From: CAZNLH01 sp964573995
GTDB lineage: Bacteria > Gemmatimonadota > CAZMKB01 > CAZNLH01
Direction of reading: 5' to 3'
DNA length: 64,000 nt
Assembly: GCA_964573995.1 (NCBI GenBank)
Contig: CAZNLH010000001.1
Coordinates: forward strand, 1 to 64,000
Every line of letters begins with the position of its first letter. The first letter of the stretch is position 1. Positions 42,172 to 52,176 of this stretch are shown here, piece after piece. Both the position numbers and the translations under genes were made by a program. The notes under the pieces were generated by a model. That model ran no database searches. It was not told where the DNA came from and worked only from the letters and a program-made list of their open reading frames with translations.

Positions 42172-43695
42172 ATGGAGAAGGGGATGGAATCATCGGGAGA
42201 GGGCCTGAAGCGGTTGAGAGACGAGAGGCTCGAAAAGTTGAAGGCATTGAGGAGCCTAGACGTTGAGCCGTACCCCCCAAGGTTTTCTCGCAACCGGATG
42301 TCGCGGGAGGTCAAGGACTTGTTTGACAAGGGGGAGATGAACGACGAGGTCTCCCTCGCTGGCCGAGTATTCGCGATGAGAGACCATGGGAAGAGTTCTT
42401 TTATCGATATCGAGGATTCCAGCGGGCGTATACAGGTATATTTCAAGAAGGACCTGCTCGGAGAAGGGAGTTACTCCCTCCTGAGGTTCCTCGATATCGG
42501 GGATTTCATCGGGGTCACAGGCTACATGTTCCGTACTCGAGTCGGAGAGATCACCTTGCGGGCCGACTCTTTTCACATCCTCAGCAAGTCGCTGCGGCCG
42601 CCTCCGATCGTAAAGGAGGCCAGGGAGGATGGAAGCGGCAGGCGAGTAGTCTACGATTCCTTTACGGATAAGGAGCAACGTTATCGACAACGATACCTTG
42701 ACTTGATGGTGAATCGAGACGTCAGGGAGAACTTTCGGACCCGTTCGCGCGTGATTGCTCTCTTGAGGGGATACCTGGAGGATCGGGGATACCTGGAGGT
42801 AGAGACGCCTGTATTGCAGCCGGTATATGGGGGTGCATTCGCCCGTCCTTTTACGACACATCACAATGCCCTGGGCATCAGGCTCTACCTGAGGATCGCC
42901 GATGAACTCTATCTGAAGCGCTTGATCATAGGAGGCTTCGAGAAGGTCTTCGAGTTTTCCAGGGATTTCCGCAACGAGGGGATCGATCGCCTCCATAATC
43001 CTGAATTCACCCAATTGGAACTCTACGCGGCCTATGATGATTACACGGGAATGATGGTTCTACTGGAGGATCTCCTCGCTCATGTAGTGAGGGAGATCAG
43101 GGGTAATGAGTCCGGTCTCATTTACGGGGATAATGAACTCTCCTTCGCTCCACCATTCAAGCGAATCCAGTATTACGAGGCATTATCCGGCGCGGCTGGA
43201 CAGGACGTGAGGGACTTGGGCGAGGAGGACCTGCGCGAGATTTGTGATGAACGTGGTTTGAATGTCTCGGAGAAGATAGGGAGGGGAAAGATCCTGGAAG
43301 CCCTCTTCGATGAGTTCGTAGAACCGGATATTACCGGGCCCGCTTTCGTGGTTGATTTCCCCCGCGAGATCTCTCCCCTGGCGAAGGGAAAACCGGGAGA
43401 GCCTGATCTGGTCGAACGCTTCGAATTGATAGTATGCGGCCAGGAGATAGCCAATGCGTTTTCCGAGTTGAATGACCCGCTGGAGCAGCGGGCACGTTTC
43501 GAGGAGCAGATGAGGTTCAGGGAGAGGGGAGATGAAGACACGCAGGTGCTGGATGAGGACTTCCTCAGGGCACTGGAGTACGGTATGCCCCCGACGGGAG
43601 GCATGGGTATCGGCATCGACCGCCTGGCAATGATCTTGACGAACCGCACGAATATCAGGGAGGTCATACTATTCCCGCAGATGAGGCCTGAATAG
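42172..43695 (+). CDS. lysS: Lysyl-tRNA synthetase, class II
   Basis: This 507-residue class II synthetase charges tRNA-Lys. It has an N-terminal OB-fold anticodon-binding domain (SLAGRVFAMRDHGKSSFIDIED) and a catalytic domain with motif 2 FSRDFRNEGIDRLHNPEFTQLE and motif 3 GGMGIGIDRLAM. The ATG at 42172 follows GGAAGAAG; the ATG at 42142 lacks a ribosome site. It lies 82 bases after prfB and ends where lolC begins. Confidence 0.96.
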   Translation: MEKGMESSGEGLKRLRDERLEKLKALRSLDVEPYPPRFSRNRMSREVKDLFDKGEMNDEVSLAGRVFAMRDHGKSSFIDIEDSSGRIQVYFKKDLLGEGSYSLLRFLDIGDFIGVTGYMFRTRVGEITLRADSFHILSKSLRPPPIVKEAREDGSGRRVVYDSFTDKEQRYRQRYLDLMVNRDVRENFRTRSRVIALLRGYLEDRGYLEVETPVLQPVYGGAFARPFTTHHNALGIRLYLRIADELYLKRLIIGGFEKVFEFSRDFRNEGIDRLHNPEFTQLELYAAYDDYTGMMVLLEDLLAHVVREIRGNESGLIYGDNELSFAPPFKRIQYYEALSGAAGQDVRDLGEEDLREICDERGLNVSEKIGRGKILEALFDEFVEPDITGPAFVVDFPREISPLAKGKPGEPDLVERFELIVCGQEIANAFSELNDPLEQRARFEEQMRFRERGDEDTQVLDEDFLRALEYGMPPTGGMGIGIDRLAMILTNRTNIREVILFPQMRPE

Positions 43696-44928
43696 ATGTC
43701 TTTCGAGTTTTTTATCGCCATGAGATACCTGATGTCAAGGAAGGGATCCCGGGTCATCTCCCTGATCGGGGGGACAGCCATCGGGGGGATTTTTATAGGA
43801 GTCATGGCGCTTATCGTCGTCCTCGCCGTCATGAACGGGATGCAGGGTGAATTGAGGGAGAAGATCCTTGGAACCAATGCCCACGTCATCGTGTTGACAC
43901 ACGGAAATAGACCTATCAAGGGATACCTTGAAGCGACCAGGAAGGTCAAGGGAGTAGACCAGGTAGTCTCGGCGTCGCCCTTCATCTATTCCGAGGCGAT
44001 GCTCTCGGGTGACCGGCAGCATACCGAGGGTGTGGTCGTCAAGGGGATCGACCCCACGCTCGAGGCCTCGGTGACGGACATATCAAGGAACGTGATCGAG
44101 GGGGATATGTCCTTCGATCACGCAGGGAGAGAGAAGCCAGGGATAGTGATCGGCTACCTCCTTGCCGACCGCCTGCTTGTGGGGACCGGTGATGAGGTGA
44201 CCTTGTACAGTCCCATGGCTGAGAGGGCGACGCCCCTCGGCGTCATCCCGGCGGTATCGAAGTTCGTCGTCGAGGGTCTCTTCAAGACCGGTCTCTATGA
44301 GTACGACTCCAAGTTCGTCTACCTCTCCCTGCGCGATGCCCAGTCGTTCCTGGACATGGGAGATACCGTCAGTGGCATAGAGGTAAAGGTCAGAGACATC
44401 TATCGAGCAAGAGAAGTCGGCGCAGCGATCGTAGACCGGCTGGGCCCGCCCTTTCGCACGAACGATTGGATCACGCTCAATCACAACCTCTTCTCCGCAC
44501 TCAGTCTTGAAAAGACCGCCATGTTTATCATATTGACGTTGATCATCCTTGTTGCGGCCTTCAACATTGTGAGCACCCTGGTTATCCTCGTAAGAGACAA
44601 GACCCGGGAGATCGGCATATTGAAGTCGATGGGTCTTACCTCGAGATCGGTAATGAGGATCTTCATGATTGATGGTCTGTTTATTGGAGTGGTCGGCACG
44701 TTCCTCGGGTGCTTGGGTGGTTATACCTTGTCGAAACTGATCGAGACATATCATTTTATCTCGCTTCCCCGTGATGTCTACTGGATCGATACCCTGCCTG
44801 TACGGCTTCAGGCCGGGGATTTTCTCATGATATCGGCGGCCAGCCTTGTCATCTCGCTACTGGCCACCCTCTATCCTGCACTGCAGGCGGCGAGATTCAT
44901 GCCGGTCGAGGCCATCCGGTACGAGTGA
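43696..44928 (+). CDS. lolC: Lipoprotein-releasing ABC transporter permease, LolC/LolE family
   Basis: The 410-residue protein has four membrane helices around a large periplasmic domain: one near the N-terminus (GGIFIGVMALIVVLAVMNG) and three after residue 270. It opens FEFFIAMRYLMSRKGSRVISLI, typical of LolC/E, and ends LYPALQAARFMPVEAIRYE, the MacB/FtsX-type tail. With LolD it extracts lipoproteins from the inner membrane for transfer to the outer membrane. Only one such permease is present, so it may act as a homodimer (LolF-like). The start codon directly abuts the lysS stop. Confidence 0.92.
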   Translation: MSFEFFIAMRYLMSRKGSRVISLIGGTAIGGIFIGVMALIVVLAVMNGMQGELREKILGTNAHVIVLTHGNRPIKGYLEATRKVKGVDQVVSASPFIYSEAMLSGDRQHTEGVVVKGIDPTLEASVTDISRNVIEGDMSFDHAGREKPGIVIGYLLADRLLVGTGDEVTLYSPMAERATPLGVIPAVSKFVVEGLFKTGLYEYDSKFVYLSLRDAQSFLDMGDTVSGIEVKVRDIYRAREVGAAIVDRLGPPFRTNDWITLNHNLFSALSLEKTAMFIILTLIILVAAFNIVSTLVILVRDKTREIGILKSMGLTSRSVMRIFMIDGLFIGVVGTFLGCLGGYTLSKLIETYHFISLPRDVYWIDTLPVRLQAGDFLMISAASLVISLLATLYPALQAARFMPVEAIRYE

Positions 44929-44934
44929 GGTGAG

Positions 44935-45669
44935 ATGACTGATATACGAGGTGAGCCGGCCTGCCGGAGAGACGGGGTGGTATTACAGGGTATAAAGATT
45001 CACAAGTATTTTCAGAGCGGGGGAAGGGAAATACATGTGCTGAAGGGACTGGACATCTTTGTATCAAAAGGTGAAATTATTGCCGTTGTGGGGGAGTCGG
45101 GGGTAGGCAAGAGCACCTTGCTCCACATCCTCGGGGGGATTGAAAGGCCGACGAGGGGGAGAGTCGTCATCGATTCAGTCGGATTGAACGGGCTGAGCGA
45201 GCAGGAAATGGCTCGACTGAGGAACCAGCGGATCGGGTTTGTCTTCCAGTTCCACCATCTACTGTCCGATTTTTCCGCCATGGAGAACGTGATGATGCCG
45301 GCACTGATAGATGGCATGGAATATGAAGAAGCGAAGAAGAAAACGATGATCCTCTTGAATGAGGTCGGTCTCGTTGATCGAGTACACCACAGGCCTTCAC
45401 AACTTTCCGGGGGGGAGCAGCAGCGGGTGGCGATGGTAAGGGCACTTATCAATGATCCTGCCATTGTGCTTGCTGATGAGCCTTCTGGCAACCTCGATCC
45501 GGACAACAGCCGGAAATTGCACGAGTTGATCCTGAAACTCAGGGAAACTCGGGATACGGCCTTCGTCATAGCCACTCATAATCCCGAGTTAGCGGGCAAG
45601 GCCGATCTGATCTTTCACCTTGTTGATGGCAGGCTCATTGCTGATCGGGAGAAGAGCCATGCTTTGTGA
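44935..45669 (+). CDS. lolD: Lipoprotein-releasing ABC transporter ATPase LolD
   Basis: The 244-residue ATPase has Walker A GESGVGKST, signature LSGGEQQRVAMVRAL, and Walker B VLADEPSGNLDP with the switch His in IATHN. The Q-loop region is GFVFQFHHLLSDFSAMENV, which matches LolD/MacB-type ATPases. It lies six bases after the permease gene and would energise lipoprotein release. Its last 11 bases overlap mcsA. Confidence 0.94.
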   Translation: MTDIRGEPACRRDGVVLQGIKIHKYFQSGGREIHVLKGLDIFVSKGEIIAVVGESGVGKSTLLHILGGIERPTRGRVVIDSVGLNGLSEQEMARLRNQRIGFVFQFHHLLSDFSAMENVMMPALIDGMEYEEAKKKTMILLNEVGLVDRVHHRPSQLSGGEQQRVAMVRALINDPAIVLADEPSGNLDPDNSRKLHELILKLRETRDTAFVIATHNPELAGKADLIFHLVDGRLIADREKSHAL

Positions 45670-46201
45670 GGAGTGTAAGAAGAGAAAAGCGGTGATCAAC
45701 TTCACCCAGATTATCGATAACAAAGTTACGACATCCCACCTGTGTGAGAGTTGTGCCGAGAAGAAGGGGATCGGCGGTCAGGTAAAATTGTCGGCGAAGC
45801 CACTCAACAATTTTATTTCTCATATCGGAAGCCAACTCCAGGAAGAGAAGGAAAAAAGCGGTGGAAGCGCAGAAGAGAAGACATGCCCTTCGTGCGGTTC
45901 CACCTTTAAGGAATTTCAAGAAACCGGCAAACTCGGCTGTCCAAGGTGTTATTTCACTTTCGAGCAGGAACTTGGAATCCTCCTGAGGCGAATCCAGGGG
46001 AGCCAGGTCCATGTTGGAAAGGGGCCCCGGCGGAGGAAAGCGGGGCTCTCAACGCATGAAAACCGCCTCCTTGAACTCCGGAAACTTCTCGAGGAATCCG
46101 TGAGCAACGAGGAATATGAACGGGCTGCGATATTGAGGGATGAGATCAGGACTCTGGAAGAGACGAACGGGAGTGAAGGGGAGGGAGAGGGTGAACCTTG
46201 A
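45659..46201 (+). CDS. mcsA: Protein-arginine kinase activator McsA
   Basis: The 180-residue protein begins MLCEECKKRKAV and has two pairs of CxxC zinc sites in its N-terminal half (CEEC, CESC, CPSC, CPRC), followed by a UvrB/UvrC-type motif near the C-terminus (NEEYERAAILRDEIRTLEE). This is the McsA architecture; in Firmicutes McsA activates the arginine kinase McsB. The ATG at 45659 follows GGGAGAAG and overlaps the end of lolD. mcsB and clpC follow, with mcsB overlapping by 11 bases. No ctsR-like repressor gene is present here. Confidence 0.93.
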   Translation: MLCEECKKRKAVINFTQIIDNKVTTSHLCESCAEKKGIGGQVKLSAKPLNNFISHIGSQLQEEKEKSGGSAEEKTCPSCGSTFKEFQETGKLGCPRCYFTFEQELGILLRRIQGSQVHVGKGPRRRKAGLSTHENRLLELRKLLEESVSNEEYERAAILRDEIRTLEETNGSEGEGEGEP

Positions 46202-47255
46202 TGATCTACTGAAAGATGGCCTGGGGTGGTTGAAAGATGAGGGTCCACTCGGGCACATAGTCCTGTCGACACGTGTGCGATTAGCGCGGAATATCGCCCG
46301 GTACCCCTTTGCCAGGAAGATAGGGGCCGAACAGGAAGACGAGATCCATCGGAAGGTGGAGACCGTTCTCAGCACGAGGGGATACCTTAGGAATGGCGTG
46401 TACCTGCGTCTTCGCGAGCAGAATACCCGCGATGTGATGCTCCTCCTTGAGAAGCACCTCGTCAGCAGGGACCTGATCAACAGGGGGACACGATCCGGCG
46501 TCATCATCGCCGACGGGGGCCGTATCAGTCTTATGATCGGGGAGGAAGATCATCTTCGCATACAGACGCTCGTCGGTGGGTTTCATCTTGATAAGTGCTG
46601 GAAGAAGGCCGAATTGATTGAATCGGAGTTACGGGAGGCGATAGAGTTCGCCTTTCATCCCCGGTTTGGATTCCTTACAGCCTGTCCAACCAATACGGGG
46701 ACCGGCCTGCGGGCGTCCGTCCTGATTCACTTACCCGGGCTGGTCCTTACTAAGGAGATCGGCAAGGTCCTCAAGGGCATCTCGCAGATCGGCCTGACTT
46801 TCCGCGGGGTCTACGGGGAGGGTAGTGAAGTGGTTGGAAACCTCTTCCAAATATCCAACCAGACGACTCTGGGCAAGAGCGAGGAAGAATTGCTGGACCA
46901 CCTGGAGAGTGTGACCCGCCAGGTGATCGAATACGAAGAGAATGCGAGGTCAATTTTGACGCGGGACGCGATGGAACAGTTGGAGGATAAGATCTGGCGG
47001 GCATTCGGGATCCTGCTCTATGCCAGGTCCATCGCGCTTGAAGAGGGGATGAATCTCTTGTCGGCTATTCGTCTCGGAGCAAGCTTGAAACTAATCCCAG
47101 GATTGCGGGTATCTACGCTGAACAGGATTTTGATCTATTCACAGGCCACACACCTTGAGGCACGTACGGGAAAGGAACTGTCGCAGGAGGAGGAGGACAG
47201 GGCGAGGGCCGAAATGATGCGCGGTATACTGTCCGGTGAAATGAAGCAGACATGA
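46191..47255 (+). CDS. mcsB: Protein-arginine kinase McsB
   Basis: This 354-residue guanidino-kinase-fold enzyme phosphorylates arginines on proteins, marking them for ClpC-ClpP in Firmicutes. Family motifs are LSTRVRLARNI, EEDHLRIQ, the catalytic-Cys loop ACPTNTGTGLRASV, FRGVYGEGSE and QTTLGKSEEE. Near the C-terminus EEDRARAEMMR resembles the RDxxRA phosphoarginine-sensing pocket with Glu in place of the first Arg. The GTG at 46191 follows GAGGGAGAGG and overlaps mcsA. No signs of recent transfer in base use were noticed. Confidence 0.94.
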   Translation: MNLDDLLKDGLGWLKDEGPLGHIVLSTRVRLARNIARYPFARKIGAEQEDEIHRKVETVLSTRGYLRNGVYLRLREQNTRDVMLLLEKHLVSRDLINRGTRSGVIIADGGRISLMIGEEDHLRIQTLVGGFHLDKCWKKAELIESELREAIEFAFHPRFGFLTACPTNTGTGLRASVLIHLPGLVLTKEIGKVLKGISQIGLTFRGVYGEGSEVVGNLFQISNQTTLGKSEEELLDHLESVTRQVIEYEENARSILTRDAMEQLEDKIWRAFGILLYARSIALEEGMNLLSAIRLGASLKLIPGLRVSTLNRILIYSQATHLEARTGKELSQEEEDRARAEMMRGILSGEMKQT

Positions 47256-47297
47256 ACGAATAATGAATGGGCTGGAATGAAGAAAAGAGGTTGAGCG

Positions 47298-49745
47298 ATG
47301 GACAGCAGATTTACACAGCGAGTGAGGAAGGTCCTGGCCCTTTCGAGAGAGGAAGCGGGACGATTGCATCACAATTACATAGGCACGGAACACATCCTCC
47401 TTGGGCTGCTGCGTGAAGGAGAGGGGGTGGCCGCAGCCGTTCTGAAACAGATGGAATTCGACCTGGATGCCCTGCGGATGAAGGTGGAGGAGTCCGTCGA
47501 AGTGGGAGGAAATACCCTGACGGTGGGGGATCTTCCGTATACATCAAAGTCTAAGAGGGTCCTCGAACTATCTATCGAAGAAGCCAGGGCAATGAATCAT
47601 ACCTACGTGGGGACCGAGCACATCTTGCTCGGCCTTTTGAGAGAAGAGAGTGGCTTGGCGGCGCAGATCCTGAGGCAGCAGGGGGCATCCCTCGAGGAGG
47701 TAAGGAAGGAGATCTTGAAACTCCTGGGCACGGAGATGTCGACTGCCCCACAGGCCCTTGCGGGTGGGCCTGCACGCAAGAAATCCAAGACCCCCGCGCT
47801 CGATCACTTTTGCAGGGACCTGACGAGGTTGGCTCAGGACGGGAAGCTCGATCCGACCATCGGTAGAGAGAAGGAAATCGAGCGGGTCATAGAGATCTTG
47901 AGCCGTCGCAAGAAGAACAACCCCGTCCTGATCGGCGAACCTGGCGTTGGTAAGACCGCGATTGTAGAGGGGCTGGCGGGAAGGATCGTGAACAAGAAGG
48001 TCCCCGAATCGATCAAGGAACACCGGGTTCTTTCTCTCGACATGGCTGCGGTGATTGCCGGTACCAAGTACCGGGGCCAGTTCGAGGAGAGGCTGAAGGC
48101 CGTGATAAACGAGATTCAGCAGGCCAGGACGATCATCCTCTTCATAGACGAACTCCATACGCTGGTCGGGGCGGGAGCCGCAGAGGGAGCGATCGATGCC
48201 TCGAACATGCTGAAGCCGGCCCTTGCCAGGGGAGAGTTGCAGTGTATCGGCGCCACGACGTTGAACGAGTACAGGAAACATATCGAGAAGGATGGTGCGT
48301 TTGAACGCCGGTTCCAGACAATCATCGTCAACCCGCCAACCATTGAAGAGACCGTAAAGATCCTGCAAGGATTGAGGGAAAAGTATGAGGAACACCATGG
48401 GATCAACATCACGGATGAGTCGATACTTAGTGCGGTCAAGCTTTCCGACCGGTACATCACCGACCGTTTTCTCCCGGACAAGGCAATAGACGTGATTGAT
48501 GAGGCGGGCGCTCGACTCCGCCTGGCCACCCAGGTTCCACCAAAAAAACTGCAGGAGATGGAGAAGAAACTCCAGAAGATAACCCAGAAGAAGGACCATG
48601 CGATCAATCACCAGGAGTACGAGCGGGCGGCCAACCTCCGCGATGAAGAAAGAAAAATGAAGGCAGAAATAGAGAGGTTGCGGATTGAATGGCAGCAGGA
48701 TCGGTCGAGCAAGCGCCCGTCCCTGAAGGAGGGAGAGGTGGCCTTCATCATCTCGCGATGGACCGGCATACCCGTTGTTCGGCTCAAGCAGGACGAGAGT
48801 TCAAGGCTCCTCAACATGGAAGAGGAGTTGCACGAGCGTATCGTGGGACAGGACAAGGCAATCGTAGCGATATCACGGGCAATTAGAAGGACGAGGGCGG
48901 GGCTAAAGGATCCGGCGAGGCCCATAGGGTCCTTCATATTCTGCGGTCCCACCGGCGTCGGCAAGACAGAACTGGCCAGGTGTCTGGCACGTTTCCTATT
49001 CGATGACCCCAAGGCCCTCATCAGGGTAGATATGTCCGAGTACATGGAGAAGCACTCTGTATCACGCCTTATCGGTGCGCCTCCGGGATATGTCGGGTAC
49101 GAGGACAGCGGTTATCTCACAAAGGAGGTCAGGCGGAAACCATACTCCGTGATCCTCCTCGATGAGATTGAAAAGGCGCATCATGACGTATTCAACATCC
49201 TGCTTCAGGTCTTTGACGAGGGGCACCTGACGGACAACTATGGTCGCAGGATTGATTTCAAGAACACCGTTCTCATAATGACGTCGAACGTGGGCGCGAG
49301 GGACATCTCAAAGGGGACGGCGCTCGGATTCAGCAAACGGGACGAAAAGGCGGATTACAAGGTAATCGAGCGAAAGGTGAAGGATGCGATCAACAAGACC
49401 TTCCGCCCCGAGTTCCTGAACAGGATAGACGAGGTGATCGTCTTCCACCCGCTCAACGAGGATGATATAGCCAAGATTGTCGATATACTTATCACGGACC
49501 TCCGGGAACGATTGAAGGAGAGGGACATCTCCATCACGTTGACGGACCAGGCACGGAAATTTCTCGTGGAGAAGGGTTACGACCGTAAATTCGGTGCCAG
49601 GCCGCTGAAGCGAGCGATCCAGAGGTACCTTGAAGACCCCCTGTCGGAGGAGATCCTAAGGGATTATTTCAACGATGGCGATCATGTCGAGGTTTCCGTG
49701 GAGGGCGACTCCCTCCGTTTCAAGGTCTTGACGACTGTTGACTGA
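47298..49745 (+). CDS. clpC: ClpC-type AAA+ unfoldase
   Basis: The 815-residue protein is a class I Clp ATPase. It has two Clp N-repeats (1-145), AAA-1 with Walker A GEPGVGKT, a middle coiled segment with a UVR-like motif (QEYERAANLRDEERKMKAE), and AAA-2 with Walker A GPTGVGKT. The middle segment is short, as in ClpC rather than ClpB. With ClpP it would unfold and degrade substrates, and with McsAB it would receive arginine-phosphorylated proteins. It follows mcsB by 42 bases. clpP is not in the window. Confidence 0.96.
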   Translation: MDSRFTQRVRKVLALSREEAGRLHHNYIGTEHILLGLLREGEGVAAAVLKQMEFDLDALRMKVEESVEVGGNTLTVGDLPYTSKSKRVLELSIEEARAMNHTYVGTEHILLGLLREESGLAAQILRQQGASLEEVRKEILKLLGTEMSTAPQALAGGPARKKSKTPALDHFCRDLTRLAQDGKLDPTIGREKEIERVIEILSRRKKNNPVLIGEPGVGKTAIVEGLAGRIVNKKVPESIKEHRVLSLDMAAVIAGTKYRGQFEERLKAVINEIQQARTIILFIDELHTLVGAGAAEGAIDASNMLKPALARGELQCIGATTLNEYRKHIEKDGAFERRFQTIIVNPPTIEETVKILQGLREKYEEHHGINITDESILSAVKLSDRYITDRFLPDKAIDVIDEAGARLRLATQVPPKKLQEMEKKLQKITQKKDHAINHQEYERAANLRDEERKMKAEIERLRIEWQQDRSSKRPSLKEGEVAFIISRWTGIPVVRLKQDESSRLLNMEEELHERIVGQDKAIVAISRAIRRTRAGLKDPARPIGSFIFCGPTGVGKTELARCLARFLFDDPKALIRVDMSEYMEKHSVSRLIGAPPGYVGYEDSGYLTKEVRRKPYSVILLDEIEKAHHDVFNILLQVFDEGHLTDNYGRRIDFKNTVLIMTSNVGARDISKGTALGFSKRDEKADYKVIERKVKDAINKTFRPEFLNRIDEVIVFHPLNEDDIAKIVDILITDLRERLKERDISITLTDQARKFLVEKGYDRKFGARPLKRAIQRYLEDPLSEEILRDYFNDGDHVEVSVEGDSLRFKVLTTVD

Positions 49746-49814
49746 AGGTTCGGGCCGGCCGCACCGTGTCCCCATATCTGATGAAATAGATTCAAGAAAA
49801 AAAGGCCAGCCGAG

Positions 49815-52118
49815 GTGAAATTGTCCCACCCGAGAGGTCAGTTTATCCGCTGGATACTTCTTTTTATAGTCCTTCTGGCATCCTTCAATATCGGTTTTTC
49901 CGGAATTCTCCTCTCCGATGAGATCGTGGATATCAAGGTGGATGGTAATCAGCGTGTCTCGGGTGAGAGGATAATAGAGACGGCCCGTTTGCATGCAAGT
50001 GAGCCGTACTCGCTGATCAAGGTTCAACGAGGGATAAGGAAGTTGTTTGATACCGGCCTGTTCGAGGACATCTCCATCCTCGGCGAGCAGGATCCCGGCG
50101 GAATCATCCTCATGATCCGTGTGAAGGAGAACCCCACGGTAAGGTCAATCAAGGTCCAGGGCGTCAAGGCGCTGAAGAACGAGGACGTCAGGAAGAAACT
50201 GACGATAAAAGAAGGGGATCTCTTTAACCCGTCAGAGGTGGCTGAAACGAAAAACGCGATTCTCGAACTCTATCGTGACAAGGGGTATCACCTGGCCTCA
50301 ATAGACGTGGAAAAGGTTGAAACCGATGAACCAGGGCTCGTGGACCTTGCCATAACCGTCAAGGAAGGGAAGCGGGTCGATGTAAAGAAGATTGTCTTTG
50401 AGGGAAACACGCACTTCTCGGACAAGAAACTCAGGGGGCAGATGAAGACCGAACAGGATGGGTTCTGGTTCTGGCAGGGTACTCGATACAAAGAAGATGT
50501 CCTCAAGGAGGACCTTGACCAGCGCCTTGCAAAATTTTATCGGGACAGGGGCTTTATAGACTTCTATGTGAAAAATTACGACACGACGTTCGATCGGGAG
50601 AAGGGGGAGGCATACATAACGGTGTGGGTGAGTGAGGGAGAACCTTACAGGGTGGGCAAGATAGACTTCTCAGGAAACAAGTTCTTCGATGATGCCTCTC
50701 TTGGCAATGTCGTCCTGATGGAAAGGGGTGAGACCTTTTCTCAGAAGGACTTTGACAAGTCCTTGAATGCCATTTACGAAGTGTATGGAAACCAGGGGTA
50801 TCTCTACGCAAAGATAGACCCATCCATAAGGCGAGAGAAAGGGATAGTCGATATCACTTACCATATCCAGGAAAACACCCCCGCGTTTATACGGAAAATC
50901 GATATCGAGGGGAACGAGATCACCCATGAGAAGGTGATTCGCAGGGAGATCGTCATCCTGCCGGGAGACAGGTTTCGGCAGGAGTTCCTCGTCCGGTCAT
51001 ATCGGGAGTTGATGAACACGGGTTACTTTGAAAGTGTCGATATACAACGCAGGCCGGTCCCGGGCGAAGGGAACGATATAGACCTGGTGTTTGCGGTAAA
51101 GGAGAAACGCACCGGGCAGGCGAGCACCGGGGCCGGTTTCGGCGCCGGTGGAGGGCTTACCGGCTTTATCGAATTGTCGCAGTCAAACCTGTTTGGGAGG
51201 GGCCAGAAGGCCAGGGTCCGCTTGGAGCACGGCAGCAGGCAGACGAACTTCGAGTTGAGTTTCACTGAACCATATTTCCGTGATACCCAGACCTCCCTGG
51301 GTTTCGACCTGTTCCGCCTCGATCAGGCCTACACGAACGACCCATTCAAGAGGAGGTCTACCGGGGGCAATGTGAGGATAGGGGTCCCCATGCCCGGCAT
51401 GGACTTTACACGCTTTTATACGACCTACCGCCTGGAGAAATTTGAACTGGCACCCCAGAGAGGATCGACGATCAGTGAGACTGACCCCGTATTTGAAGGT
51501 TTTCCACGCCTGTTGAGCGGGGTTACCCTGAACCTTGTGAGGGACACCAGGGACAACACCTTTCATCCTACTACCGGTGTCCGGCACAGCCTGACTGCGG
51601 AGTACGCAGGCGGTATCCTTGGAGGATCCACCGATTTTCAGAAATACCGGGTGAACTCTTCCTGGAGTATGCCGGGGCCCTGGAAATTCAACCTCACTTT
51701 GAAGGCAAAAGGCGGCGTTGTAACAGGGTACGGCGATCCCACATCTGTTCCCATTAACGAGATGTTCATCCTCGGCGGAGTCGGGCCTGGGATAGAGGGA
51801 CTGCGCGGTTACTCCGACAGGTCCGTGGGCCCAATAGTAAACGGTAGGGTGACTCGCGGACGTTCGTTCTTGTTGCTGACTGCCGAGGAGGAGATAAAGA
51901 TCACCCAGCAGATATACGGTGTACTTTTTTTCGATGCCGGGGATGCATGGGAGAGCCTGTCCCTCTCCGATCCAAGTGATCTGAAGAGATCGGTGGGATT
52001 CGGGGTAAGGGTTGAGATCCCTGGTATGGGGCCTCTCGGACTCGATATAGGATATGGACTAGATCGTCCCGGAGGCCCTGGGTTCCAGCCGCATGTGACT
52101 TTCGGAAATTTCTTTTAG
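49815..52118 (+). CDS. bamA: Outer-membrane protein assembly factor BamA
   Basis: The 767-residue protein has a signal peptide (about 1-35), five POTRA domains (about 38-400) and a C-terminal 16-strand barrel of the Omp85 family (about 430-767), ending in FGNFF with a terminal Phe. POTRA markers such as VKIDVEG-like strands recur (IKVQGVKALKNEDV, IDFSGNKFFDDASL, IDIEGNEITHEKV). BamA inserts barrel proteins in the outer membrane. The start is a GTG at 49815, or the TTG at 49821, which sits better after CGAGGTG. skp and the lpx genes follow. Confidence 0.95.
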   Translation: MKLSHPRGQFIRWILLFIVLLASFNIGFSGILLSDEIVDIKVDGNQRVSGERIIETARLHASEPYSLIKVQRGIRKLFDTGLFEDISILGEQDPGGIILMIRVKENPTVRSIKVQGVKALKNEDVRKKLTIKEGDLFNPSEVAETKNAILELYRDKGYHLASIDVEKVETDEPGLVDLAITVKEGKRVDVKKIVFEGNTHFSDKKLRGQMKTEQDGFWFWQGTRYKEDVLKEDLDQRLAKFYRDRGFIDFYVKNYDTTFDREKGEAYITVWVSEGEPYRVGKIDFSGNKFFDDASLGNVVLMERGETFSQKDFDKSLNAIYEVYGNQGYLYAKIDPSIRREKGIVDITYHIQENTPAFIRKIDIEGNEITHEKVIRREIVILPGDRFRQEFLVRSYRELMNTGYFESVDIQRRPVPGEGNDIDLVFAVKEKRTGQASTGAGFGAGGGLTGFIELSQSNLFGRGQKARVRLEHGSRQTNFELSFTEPYFRDTQTSLGFDLFRLDQAYTNDPFKRRSTGGNVRIGVPMPGMDFTRFYTTYRLEKFELAPQRGSTISETDPVFEGFPRLLSGVTLNLVRDTRDNTFHPTTGVRHSLTAEYAGGILGGSTDFQKYRVNSSWSMPGPWKFNLTLKAKGGVVTGYGDPTSVPINEMFILGGVGPGIEGLRGYSDRSVGPIVNGRVTRGRSFLLLTAEEEIKITQQIYGVLFFDAGDAWESLSLSDPSDLKRSVGFGVRVEIPGMGPLGLDIGYGLDRPGGPGFQPHVTFGNFF

Positions 52119-52176
52119 CAGTTGACAGAAACCGCACGGGGAAGCCGGCGTGATTGGAAAAAAGGAGGAGTTATCG

